From CAYGHG01 sp964349515 (lineage in GTDB: Bacteria; Oederibacteriota; PGYV01; CAYGHG01), in the NCBI GenBank assembly GCA_964349515.1, contig CAYGHG010000067.1, forward strand, positions 1 to 13,968: a stretch of 13,968 bases of DNA. The letters run 5' to 3'. Every line of letters begins with the position of its first letter. The first letter of the stretch is position 1. Positions 6,388 to 13,056 of the stretch are shown piece by piece. The position numbers and the translations under genes were made by a program. The notes beneath the pieces were generated by a model. The model was not told the DNA's origin. It worked only from the letters and a program-made list of their open reading frames with translations, and did not search any database.

Positions 6388-7035
6388 TCAGAAATCCCTC
6401 TCCAAATCAAGACCCTCCATAAACCTGCGTTTTAAAGCGCCCTTTGGAAACAGCATATCCCTTACGTCACGGTATATGCCCGTCAATCCTTTTTCAATGC
6501 AATACCACATAATACCCCCTGCGCAGTACAGAGCCCAGAGCGGGGACTGCGCGGAGGCTTTCATGAGCTTCATGCGGCCCACTCTTATCACGTCGCGCCT
6601 GAACCCCCTCATGGCGCAGCGCGAGAGTTTGAGCGCCCTCAGCGAATCGCCGGAGTCAAGCGCGGCTTTGAGTTCCGTTTCCATAAAATTAAGTTTTTTC
6701 TTTCTTTTAAGCATCCTTTTATACGGCTTGGCATTTTCCATCCTGAGTATTTTCAGAGCCTCACGCCTGCCCTCGGCAAGAGAATAGTTCCTGTCGGCCG
6801 CTATGGTGTATAGCAGCATAAGCTCTTTCGCGTATCCGCGGGTAAGCATTTCGCTTACGAGAGAAACACTTTCCCTCTCGCAGTCGTGCCTGTAACTGCA
6901 GGCAAATGCGTTTACTGCCGCCTGAGCGTCAAAACAGGCAAGCCTGACAAGCGGCCCCCTGCCTGATAGCGCCAGGAACCGGAAAATATCCGGGTCAACT
7001 ATTGCCCTTTTCACCCCGTCTGCCTTATCCCTCAT
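6388..7035 (-). CDS. Helical hypothetical protein between nuclease-like and ankyrin-like genes
   Basis: This 215-aa protein belongs to no family I recognise. It is rich in predicted helix and in basic residues (KPYKRMLKRKKK at 103-114; RGFRRDVIRVGRMK at 143-156). Residues 118-142 (FMETELKAALDSGDSLRALKLSRCA) resemble the first helix pair of the ankyrin-like products of the next gene (ECRKAISEGDEKTALSLIRA) and of the gene at 260-1009 (FAAAFKKNDFETAIRLAAAGAD). This suggests a degenerate alpha-solenoid rather than an enzyme. Its ATG, with an AAGGGG ribosome binding site, overlaps the end of the metallo-beta-lactamase gene by 11 bp, and its stop is one base from the next ATG. It is firmly inside the operon. 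The basic stretch could bind nucleic acid or an acidic partner; that is a guess. Confidence 0.75.
   Translation of the reverse strand: MRDKADGVKRAIVDPDIFRFLALSGRGPLVRLACFDAQAAVNAFACSYRHDCERESVSLVSEMLTRGYAKELMLLYTIAADRNYSLAEGRREALKILRMENAKPYKRMLKRKKKLNFMETELKAALDSGDSLRALKLSRCAMRGFRRDVIRVGRMKLMKASAQSPLWALYCAGGIMWYCIEKGLTGIYRDVRDMLFPKGALKRRFMEGLDLERDF
6393..6400 (-). promoter_or_regulatory. Ribosome binding site that fixes the ankyrin-like start
   Basis: GGAGAGGG on the minus strand precedes the ATG at 6386 and lies inside the last codons of the 215-aa gene. The alternative TTG start at 6410 is upstream of this site, so the ATG is favoured. Confidence 0.65.
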
Positions 7036-8389
7036 ACGTTTCCCCTTTTTTGAGCATTATTATTGAACCGTGCATCGAGCCAAAGCTTTCAGGGTTTTCA
7101 GTATGCATGGGAGCGACAGCAGCCGGTGCTGCCGTATCTATCATCTCCCTGACCGCCGCTTCAGAGGCGTGCCCCGAGCAGTGCGCCTGTTCAAACCTGA
7201 TGTTGAAATGCGAGAGCCACGCGCCGAGAGCCACGCGCTTTTCCTCGTTATCCTCACCCTCTATATAGTGCTCTGACATAGAGTAGATAAAGGTACCCTT
7301 TTTCGGTTTTATGTCTATGAGCTGCTGAAGTTCTGTGTCTGTTATCATCATGGCCGCGCTGCCCTGATTTTCACGCACCCATTCATAATCAACGCTGTTT
7401 TCAAGAAGCGGTTTTTCCCAGGCAGCTTCTTTTGTTTTGTCATAATCAGAATTTTTTCTGAAGACTTTGATATTAGAGTCATTCAAAGGGTCAGGCAGCG
7501 TGCCTGCAAACAGTGCGCCCGCCTCGCGCATTATGTAGGCGGTACGGGGGTTTACGAGCATCACCCTGCCGGCCTGCTTTGACGCGTTGTAGAGGCTGCG
7601 CAGGCGGTCAATATTTTTCGCCGAGAAATCCGCAAGCACGAGGCCCTCTTCCGCCTTTATCAGCGAATACATCTTTTCCTCCACCTGTTTCTCGGTTATC
7701 TCCTGCCTGAACGGGTCGTTGTTGTCAGCAGGTTTTACCCTGGTTCCCTCGCACATCAGGATTTTCGCACCCTTTGCCTCGCGCATGAAATCACGGGTCA
7801 TCTCAGGCCTGAAACCGTGCAGGCGGAAGTCGCCGGTATAAGCAAGCACGCCCTCGTCCGAGCGTATGACAAACCCGTATGCAGCAGGCGTGGAGTGATC
7901 AACGTGCACGGGAGTTATCTCAAGGCCTTTTATAACAATCTTATCCCCTGTTGCGAATTCTTTTACATTGCCGTTGTCATGGCGCCTGAAATTATAAGGA
8001 TAGCAGGTGTTATAAATATCATTTAGTTTTTTCGCTCCGTGTCCCATATATACAGGTATCTCAGGGTCGAGCCACTCTATGTCGCCGTGGTGGTCGGTGT
8101 GTATGTGCGATATCAAAACAGCGTCAAAGCCAGGCGCGCTGTAAGGGTAAGAAGTGTGGCTGAGCGCCTTTTGCGAATAAAGGCCCGGTATCTCCGGCAC
8201 CATGGAGAATTCAAAGTAGTCTTTCAGGCCGAGCTGTTTTCGCGGTTTCATAAATTCCATACCGGTGTAATAAGGCTCGCCCCTGTCAAAAGGCTCCCCA
8301 AAATCCAGAAAAATCCTCGCCCCTCCTGCCTCAATTAGAAATTTATTGCCGCCGATAGTTCCCGCGCCTCCGTAAGGTGTGATCTTCAT
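7025..8389 (-). CDS. RNase J-like metallo-beta-lactamase / beta-CASP protein
   Basis: This 454-aa protein has the full motif order of the metallo-beta-lactamase/beta-CASP superfamily: motif I LDFGEPFD (D29), motif II HIHTDHHGD (H95, H97, D99, H100), motif III DHSTPAAYG (H165) and motif IV TGDFRLHG (D187). The C-terminal beta-CASP motifs are SGHAS (H407) and PMHTENPE (H429, E431). HSTPAAYG is close to the HSxPDxxG of RNase J, and the family acts on nucleic acids, mainly RNA, as a two-zinc hydrolase. It is shorter than bacterial RNase J (about 550 aa) and apparently lacks the C-terminal domain, so it is probably not the housekeeping enzyme. All zinc and catalytic residues seem present, so it should be active. 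It starts operon II with a GGGAGGAC site 2 bases before the ATG and is followed, with overlap, by the helical protein. Substrate unknown; a DNA-acting or non-nuclease hydrolase cannot be excluded. Confidence 0.9.
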   Translation of the reverse strand: MKITPYGGAGTIGGNKFLIEAGGARIFLDFGEPFDRGEPYYTGMEFMKPRKQLGLKDYFEFSMVPEIPGLYSQKALSHTSYPYSAPGFDAVLISHIHTDHHGDIEWLDPEIPVYMGHGAKKLNDIYNTCYPYNFRRHDNGNVKEFATGDKIVIKGLEITPVHVDHSTPAAYGFVIRSDEGVLAYTGDFRLHGFRPEMTRDFMREAKGAKILMCEGTRVKPADNNDPFRQEITEKQVEEKMYSLIKAEEGLVLADFSAKNIDRLRSLYNASKQAGRVMLVNPRTAYIMREAGALFAGTLPDPLNDSNIKVFRKNSDYDKTKEAAWEKPLLENSVDYEWVRENQGSAAMMITDTELQQLIDIKPKKGTFIYSMSEHYIEGEDNEEKRVALGAWLSHFNIRFEQAHCSGHASEAAVREMIDTAAPAAVAPMHTENPESFGSMHGSIIMLKKGETYEG

Positions 8390-8406
8390 CTGTCCTCCCT
8401 CTCGAT

Positions 8407-8414
8407 TTTAGTTT
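8407..8414 (-). promoter_or_regulatory. AAACTAAA box upstream of metallo-beta-lactamase gene
   Basis: This is the third copy of the octamer also found before the genes at 3171 and 3802, here ending 25 bases before the ATG. The AT-rich stretch around it (AAATTAAATGAAAACTAAA) could hold a -10 element for operon II. No clear -35 was seen. Confidence 0.35.
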
Positions 8415-8462
8415 TCATTTAATTTTACCATTTATCTCCCCGTCCGTAAAAGTACTTTATAC

Positions 8463-8545
8463 TCCTCGCCCCTTTCAGGGGAGAGGCCGGGTGAGGGGTG
8501 TGTCTTATGCATTTGTTTTTTAAAGATCGATAATACAAATACACA
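8463..8545. repeat. Copy 3 of GC-rich palindromic element
   Basis: CTCGCCCCTTTCAGGGGAGAG is followed by the shared GGCCGGGTGAGGGGTGTGT core. A decayed version of the second dyad follows (GTGTGTCTTATGCATTTG ... AATACAAATACACAC), ending in CACTGCAAGAAC as in copy 2. It lies in the spacer between the two operons and, read on the minus strand, could form a GC-rich stem after the VWA gene, but no U-tract follows. Confidence 0.8.
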
Positions 8546-8566
8546 CTGCAAGAACTTCCATATATT

Positions 8567-8606
8567 CCCCTCGCCCCTTTCAGGGGAGAGGCCGGGTGAG
8601 GGGTGT
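8567..8606. repeat. Copy 4 of GC-rich palindromic element, core only
   Basis: CCCCTCGCCCCTTTCAGGGG and GAGAGGCCGGGTGAGGGGTG repeat the core of copy 3, about 100 bp away in the same orientation. The T-rich half is replaced by CTTTCACTTCC. It sits about 40 bp past the stop codon of the VWA gene at 8647. Confidence 0.8.
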
Positions 8607-8646
8607 CTTTCACTTCCGCGCTTTAAACTTTCAGCTTTCAGCTTCC

Positions 8647-9999
8647 TCACCTCTCCACCACCCACCACGCTTTTGCCATGTTTTTAAGCTGCTGAACCGC
8701 TGAATGCTGCGCATAACCTGTAAATAATATGTAAAGTTCGGTTCCTGATTTCTTTAAATCCTCCCTCATGCCTGCTTTAACGCCTCCATAACCGTCTGTT
8801 ATCATGATCATTCTGCGTACCCCGCGGCCGAGGGCATGGCTGAAAACCGCGTTAAAATTTGTCCCGTAATCTGTTTTTACTTTCCCGCTTAAAAACTCGG
8901 GTATGGTGATCTCATCTACTTTTGTTGAAAAAAGATATATCACCCTGCCGAGCCTGGTTTTGATTGCAGCGAGCAGGCCGTAAATGAAAGAAATATCCGG
9001 GCCAAGCGAACCTGAGACGTCAACATAGAGGCTGATCTCCCTCTCTGCCGCTGTTATCTGCTCCAGTTCGTTCCTGAAAAAAAACGGGTAACACCCGCCC
9101 GCGAGCATGAGAGCCTCCCTCCTGCCAAACGACGGGAGCACCCCCCGCGATGCCGCGATTACACTGCTCTCCACACGCGCGCTCCCCTCGCCCTCCGCAG
9201 CCCGCCTGACTGCTTCTATTATCGCCATGTTTTCCTTTGATATTTTTTCCTTTTCAATATTTATGGTATAGCTGTCGCCCCTGCCCTGCCCGCCAAAGTG
9301 CCCTCCGAGCAGCCTGTAGCACTGTTTTTGCGGCAGTTTGACCGCCATTTGCATTGTCTTTGCCAGATCCTCGGCGGAACGCCTGTCATACCATGCAGAT
9401 ACGCATAACTCCGCAAACAGTTTTCTGTCTGTGATTATTTCCTGGTCCAGAAAAACCGACTCTTCCGCGGCTTTCGCCAGTCTCTGCCTCAGCCTGCGTA
9501 TCTGGGCAGGTTTTCTTTTTTTCAGTTCCTCAGCCGTAAACGGCGGCGATAACATAAACCCCACGACGCTCTGCGGCTCGTGTACGTAAAACCTTTTCAA
9601 AAAAGAGGCACCCGCGCCAAAATAGTTTCTGACTATCTCGCTGTTTATTTTTATGTCAAAAAGTATGTTGTACTCAGCTCTCAGATTGCCGCCGCGAATC
9701 CAGCTGCCCTGCCTGAGAAGGTCGCCGTTTAACATGTGGAAACATTCATGCATGTACACGAAAAACAGGTCGTCTGCATCCTCCAGCTCCTGCTCTACAA
9801 ACTTTTCCCCGAAATACATCACATGCCTGCCCGGCTCATCGGAACCGATGCAGGCAGTCGCCACCCTGCCGGTGTTGTCCAGCTGAATAACACCGTTTTT
9901 CCTGAACTTAAGCGCGAGCTCTATCAGAAAAGCGTCGCCTGTGGCGCGGGTCATTTTTGAGGTTATTTCCTCTATTTCACCGCCGCTTTTGATTTCCAT
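8647..9999 (-). CDS. VWA-domain protein with N-terminal HExxH metallopeptidase motif (DUF2201-like), operon I
   Basis: This 450-aa protein follows the DUF2201 pattern. The N-terminal half has HECFH (84-88) and NILFD (111-115, then IKIN), a putative zinc site with D115 as possible third ligand. A charged helical middle part (about 155-290) follows. The C-terminal VWA domain has an intact MIDAS: DVSGS (327-331), YGTNF (T380) and ITDG (D402). The predicted role is target or partner binding under control of a MoxR ATPase; actual proteolysis is unproven. It is the last gene of the operon 12517-8647 and starts 2 bp after the 368-aa protein of unknown family, with a modest GAAGGCGG site. The tail FTGYAQHS...AWWVVER completes the VWA fold, so the gene looks whole. 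No signal peptide or membrane segment is visible. Confidence 0.9.
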   Translation of the reverse strand: MEIKSGGEIEEITSKMTRATGDAFLIELALKFRKNGVIQLDNTGRVATACIGSDEPGRHVMYFGEKFVEQELEDADDLFFVYMHECFHMLNGDLLRQGSWIRGGNLRAEYNILFDIKINSEIVRNYFGAGASFLKRFYVHEPQSVVGFMLSPPFTAEELKKRKPAQIRRLRQRLAKAAEESVFLDQEIITDRKLFAELCVSAWYDRRSAEDLAKTMQMAVKLPQKQCYRLLGGHFGGQGRGDSYTINIEKEKISKENMAIIEAVRRAAEGEGSARVESSVIAASRGVLPSFGRREALMLAGGCYPFFFRNELEQITAAEREISLYVDVSGSLGPDISFIYGLLAAIKTRLGRVIYLFSTKVDEITIPEFLSGKVKTDYGTNFNAVFSHALGRGVRRMIMITDGYGGVKAGMREDLKKSGTELYILFTGYAQHSAVQQLKNMAKAWWVVER

Positions 10000-10001
10000 T
10001 G

Positions 10002-11108
10002 CTATGCCGCCTTCATCAGAAACAAAAACTGCTCTTTATCATCCAGTTTGTCCGCGGTTATGCTGTACACAGCGTTGCCCGGCTGGTATATCCCGTTTGA
10101 TACCCCGGACATGATGCGCTCAAACACCGCTATGTCGTCTATCACAGGGGTGCCGGGCTTTACTACCGCGGCTTTCAGGGATGGCTCTACTATGTGCAGT
10201 CTTTTTATGACAGCACCCCCTGCTGCCGGCTTGCCGTTCTTTTCCCTGTAACTCTTAAACTCCGCGCGTGTCGGTACGCGCAGTACTGCCGTAATACATA
10301 GCCCGTTATCAGGAATCAGGTCAGCATATGAAGCGGCGTAGTACCTCGCATTGGACTCCGCGTCCGCGAGGAGGCCGGCGCTGATTTCCGATATCTCCCT
10401 ATAAAACTTCAGCTCGCCCCCGGCATAAGAGCATATCTTTGATTCTTTTTTGGAATACCTTCCCGAATCAGACTCGTGATAAATATACTGCGGCCTTGCT
10501 ATTTTGTAGCCTCCGTGTTTTTCTGTCTTTTCCCAGATGAATAACCGCTGGTAAGCGCGCATCCTCCCCCGCCTGATCAGGTAATTGCTCCCTCCCGAGC
10601 ATATTGTCATGACCCTGATGTCTTTTTCCACCTGCGCGTTCTGAGCCAAGTTAAAAAACGGCGAGTTATCCCTGCTGATGTATTTGTAGAGCCTCTCGCT
10701 TATGTATTTCAGTTTCCTGGCTCCCGGCCCGGACTCGTTTGCCTGCAGCAGTTTTGATGTAAAATCACACTTAAATGTTAAATCAATTTTTGTATTAAGA
10801 AAAGAAACCAGCGCGCTCTCGTCTGTATACCCTATGATGCCGGTTACTGACTTTGCCTTTTTTACGCCTCGCAGCGGAATAAGCGTGCTTGAATCAGTAG
10901 TTTCCGTGTAACTGTTTCTCCTGAACGGCTCATTCTCATCAATGTCGCTTTCAGAGTGCGAGCAGTAACATATATGCCCCTCCCCGTAAACCTGCCCGCC
11001 TGTTATGTTTTTCACGGCAATTTCCCTGATACTCAGCTGTGCCTCTGATTTCGCGTAAACTGATACGTCCGTTCCCTTTATTTCTTCCCTGTATGCGGTT
11101 ATCTTCAT
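10002..11108 (-). CDS. Unrecognised protein between MoxR ATPase and VWA protein
   Basis: This is a 368-aa protein of no family I can identify. It looks globular and soluble, with mixed strands and helices. It has a Cys/His cluster CYCSH at residues 47-51, further cysteines at 114, 170, 226 and 271, and a Ser/Thr/acidic stretch at 50-75. Aromatic, basic segments occur at 176-220 (LIRRGRMRAYQRLFIWEK, QYIYHESDSGRYSKK). No nucleotide-binding, nuclease or membrane motif was found. The ATG overlaps the MoxR stop by 4 bp (ATGA) with AAAGGGGG before it, and the stop is 2 bp before the VWA start. It is therefore co-translated with both and is probably the third component of that machine: a substrate, effector or adaptor. 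In ternary MoxR-VWA systems such a middle gene is often the specific partner, but that is inference here. Confidence 0.85.
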   Translation of the reverse strand: MKITAYREEIKGTDVSVYAKSEAQLSIREIAVKNITGGQVYGEGHICYCSHSESDIDENEPFRRNSYTETTDSSTLIPLRGVKKAKSVTGIIGYTDESALVSFLNTKIDLTFKCDFTSKLLQANESGPGARKLKYISERLYKYISRDNSPFFNLAQNAQVEKDIRVMTICSGGSNYLIRRGRMRAYQRLFIWEKTEKHGGYKIARPQYIYHESDSGRYSKKESKICSYAGGELKFYREISEISAGLLADAESNARYYAASYADLIPDNGLCITAVLRVPTRAEFKSYREKNGKPAAGGAVIKRLHIVEPSLKAAVVKPGTPVIDDIAVFERIMSGVSNGIYQPGNAVYSITADKLDDKEQFLFLMKAA

Positions 11109-12517
11109 TTTTTCCCCCTTTTGTATGTGAGCGGTTTCAGCGACCTTATTATCTTTATGACCTTTTCCTCGTTTACCTCGTCATTTTTGTCATCGCGCAT
11201 CGTGCTGTAAACCTCTTTATAGAGCATCAGGCACTCCGGCGAAGTGTCCACATCGCCCCGCGCGTACATCCCGCACAGATACGCGAGCGAGGAGTAGTGG
11301 TAATTGCGGGTGGCTGACATGTCATATAACGACCTGTATGCCTCCAGCAGCCGCTCCGAGTCATTGCTCTCAAGCGGCAGGCTGCCCGAGTGCACCCGCG
11401 AGGCAAGAGTTCTAAGCGCCTCCAAATACGGCTGCTTTTCATCAAAGTTGTTTCTGCTTCTTACTTTTTCTATAAGTTTGGTCAGCGCGGCCCTGAAAAA
11501 GGGATAACCTGCTTTTATCTCTTTTGCCGTGATTTTTTCCGCCTCCTGCGCGCTTTTAAAGTCCATATATGATACGCCGCTGCCGGGCGCCATCTCAAAT
11601 GCCAGGTCATGAATGTATTTTAGTTTTGACGCAGGCACCTCTGCGTTCATCGCCTCATAAGGGAGCGAAAAAGAGAGCGCCTCATAGAGCAGTTTTGACA
11701 TGGCGGAAAAATCCCCCGCCACGCCGCCCGCGGTCTCAAAGCACGCTATGTACGCTGTCATATTGCGTTTTATCATCCCCAGCCTGCGGCCGTCTATGTG
11801 CAGTTCATTTCCCGACGCAAACGAGAGTAGTTTTACAAGATAGCCGTCAATATCCTGGCCGTATTTTTTCTCGGCCTTTCCGATACCTGCCGAAGCGCGG
11901 GATATGAAATCTTTTAGCGCGCAGGCCGCCTCAGAGCTCACCATAGCTTCGCCCCTGCCGAGCGCTGCCGCGTCCTCTGCAGTCCTGTTGTTTAGGACCA
12001 GCCGCACGTCTTTTTCTGCCATTTCTGAGACTTCCGGCACTTTTATGATAAAGGCAAACCTGCCGGTAAGAGCATCGTCAAGCGGCATAGCGCCCGCGTA
12101 CGAGGGCGGGTTCATCGCTGCAAATATGTACTTCAGTTTGTCAGCCCGCATTCCCATCACCTGTCTGCCGCGTATTACCTCCAGCCACTTGTTCTGCATC
12201 TCAACCCTGGCGCGCGATATCTCGTCCACCAGTATGAACTCCTTGTCCCAGATCGAGAGCTTCGTCGGCACATACTCAACCTCGCCTTTTGAGATTGAGG
12301 CAGGGTTTGGGAACCCTATCATGTCTTCAAAGAGAGCTTTTGAAGCGTCATAGGCAAAGAACTTCAGCCCGAGCGCCTCGGCAAGCCGCCTGCAAAGCGT
12401 AGTCTTGGCAGTGCCGTGTGTCCCTATAAAAAGCACAGGGTCGCCGGTCACAAGCCCCGCGAGCACGGCATTTTCAATGCCTGACATGCCATAAATTCCA
12501 AGTTTTTCAAGAATCAT
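11105..12517 (-). CDS. MoxR-type AAA+ ATPase with long C-terminal extension
   Basis: This is a 470-aa AAA+ ATPase. Walker A is GTHGTAKTT at residues 32-40, with His in place of the usual Pro of GPPGTAKT. Walker B is FILVDEIS (94-101), sensor 1 is AAMNPP (N136), and DDALTGRF (147-154) gives the MoxR-like arginine finger R153. FEDMIGFPNP (63-72) matches the substrate-side loop of the MoxR group. The C-terminal part from about 190 is helical and long, compared with roughly 320-350 aa for typical MoxR proteins. It probably uses ATP to remodel targets chosen by the VWA protein at 8647-9999. The start has an excellent AAGGAGG site 7 bases before the ATG. It heads operon I, directly after heptamer and 15-bp repeats, and overlaps the next gene by 4 bp. 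Confidence 0.93.
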   Translation of the reverse strand: MILEKLGIYGMSGIENAVLAGLVTGDPVLFIGTHGTAKTTLCRRLAEALGLKFFAYDASKALFEDMIGFPNPASISKGEVEYVPTKLSIWDKEFILVDEISRARVEMQNKWLEVIRGRQVMGMRADKLKYIFAAMNPPSYAGAMPLDDALTGRFAFIIKVPEVSEMAEKDVRLVLNNRTAEDAAALGRGEAMVSSEAACALKDFISRASAGIGKAEKKYGQDIDGYLVKLLSFASGNELHIDGRRLGMIKRNMTAYIACFETAGGVAGDFSAMSKLLYEALSFSLPYEAMNAEVPASKLKYIHDLAFEMAPGSGVSYMDFKSAQEAEKITAKEIKAGYPFFRAALTKLIEKVRSRNNFDEKQPYLEALRTLASRVHSGSLPLESNDSERLLEAYRSLYDMSATRNYHYSSLAYLCGMYARGDVDTSPECLMLYKEVYSTMRDDKNDEVNEEKVIKIIRSLKPLTYKRGKK

Positions 12518-12540
12518 GTAAAACCTCCTTTTTAGAAACT

Positions 12541-12568
12541 GTTTACAGTTTACGGTTTACTGTTTACC
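12541..12568. repeat. Four perfect GTTTACN heptamers
   Basis: GTTTACA, GTTTACG, GTTTACT and GTTTACC follow each other without interruption, starting 24 bp upstream of the MoxR ATG. They run straight into the 15-bp array through the bases GTGGGACTACAAG. The same heptamer with the same tail occurs at 1514-1648 and, inverted, at 1820-1956. Confidence 0.88.
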
Positions 12569-12570
12569 GT

Positions 12571-12720
12571 GGGACTACAAGTGCTGGGACTGCAAGTGCT
12601 GGTAACACTGGTGCTGATACTACTGGTGCTGATACTACTGGTGCTGGGACTGCTGGTGCCGGGACTACTGGTGCTGATACTGCTGGTGCTGGAACTACTG
12701 GTGCCGAAACTGCTGGTGCT
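12571..12720. repeat. 15-bp minisatellite array C, exactly ten units
   Basis: Ten uninterrupted 15-bp units fit the pattern G-R-N-ACT-R-CTGGTGC-T/C; the first two read GGGACTACAAGTGCT and GGGACTGCAAGTGCT. The array is bracketed by GTTTACCGT at 12562-12570 and again at 12721-12729. It shares the core ACTGGTGCTG with arrays A and B and lies in the leader region of operon I. Both strands stay open through it, but the products would be simple Ser/Thr or Leu/Val repeats and I do not call a gene. Confidence 0.92.
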
Positions 12721-12730
12721 GTTTACCGTA

Positions 12731-12763
12731 AAAAGCCTGGCGATGCATCCGTTGTCGCCAAGC
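12731..12763 (-). terminator. Putative intrinsic terminator after the right-edge gene
   Basis: On the minus strand GCTTGGCGA and TCGCCAGGC form a stem of 6 bp plus 2 bp with one mismatch and an 11-base loop, followed directly by TTTTT. It is the best terminator-like structure in the window for leftward transcription and would end a transcript from 13057-13968, about 300 bp after that stop codon. The long loop makes it uncertain. Confidence 0.45.
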
Positions 12764-13056
12764 ATCCAACCCTCTAAACATCCAAGCCTCCACTTATATA
12801 CAGCAGTTTCCGTGCCGCGACTTTTAGAGAAAAATACTGAAAAATCAAAGGTTTTTAGCGATTTAGAGGTTAATTTTTGACGGATAAATCAGTTTTTGAT
12901 AAGCGTAAATGAATTACAGCTATTTCGCCTCAAAACAAAAACCCGATATAACAACAATACCTTATTCGCCCGCTGTATCCCCATAATAGTATATGTCAAT
13001 ATCATGCCAAGTACGGTTTTAGTGTTTGCCCTGTAATACCGCAGGTAGGCCTTATG
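12764..13056. other. AT-rich spacer without a gene
   Basis: No coding sequence is seen. The stretch is AT-rich (especially 12820-12960) and would be the natural place for an operon I promoter. TTGACA reads on the minus strand at 12999-12994, but no good -10 lies 16-18 bp downstream of it. CATCCAA occurs twice near 12763-12785. Confidence 0.4.

Noticed and set aside
8425..8668. Minus-strand open frames with the repeated peptide HPASPLKGAR
   Set aside because: They are translations of two copies of the GC-rich palindromic element.
11569..11907. Plus-strand open frame of 112 codons, and other plus-strand frames over the minus-strand genes
   Set aside because: They lie opposite well-supported minus-strand genes, lack ribosome binding sites and encode no recognisable protein.
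12571..12720. Possible CRISPR array
   Set aside because: Units are 15 bp and directly adjacent with no spacers, and no cas genes are visible.
12550..12765. Ser/Thr-rich frame (minus) and Leu/Val-rich frame (plus) over array C
   Set aside because: Both are direct products of the ten 15-bp units; both strands are open, which is expected of the repeat and not of a gene.
12970..13005. Sigma-70 or sigma-54 promoter for operon I around TTGACA (minus strand 12999-12994)
   Set aside because: No acceptable -10 lies 16-18 bp downstream, and the TTGGCAT...TTGAC stretch lacks the GC dinucleotide that sigma-54 needs at -12.
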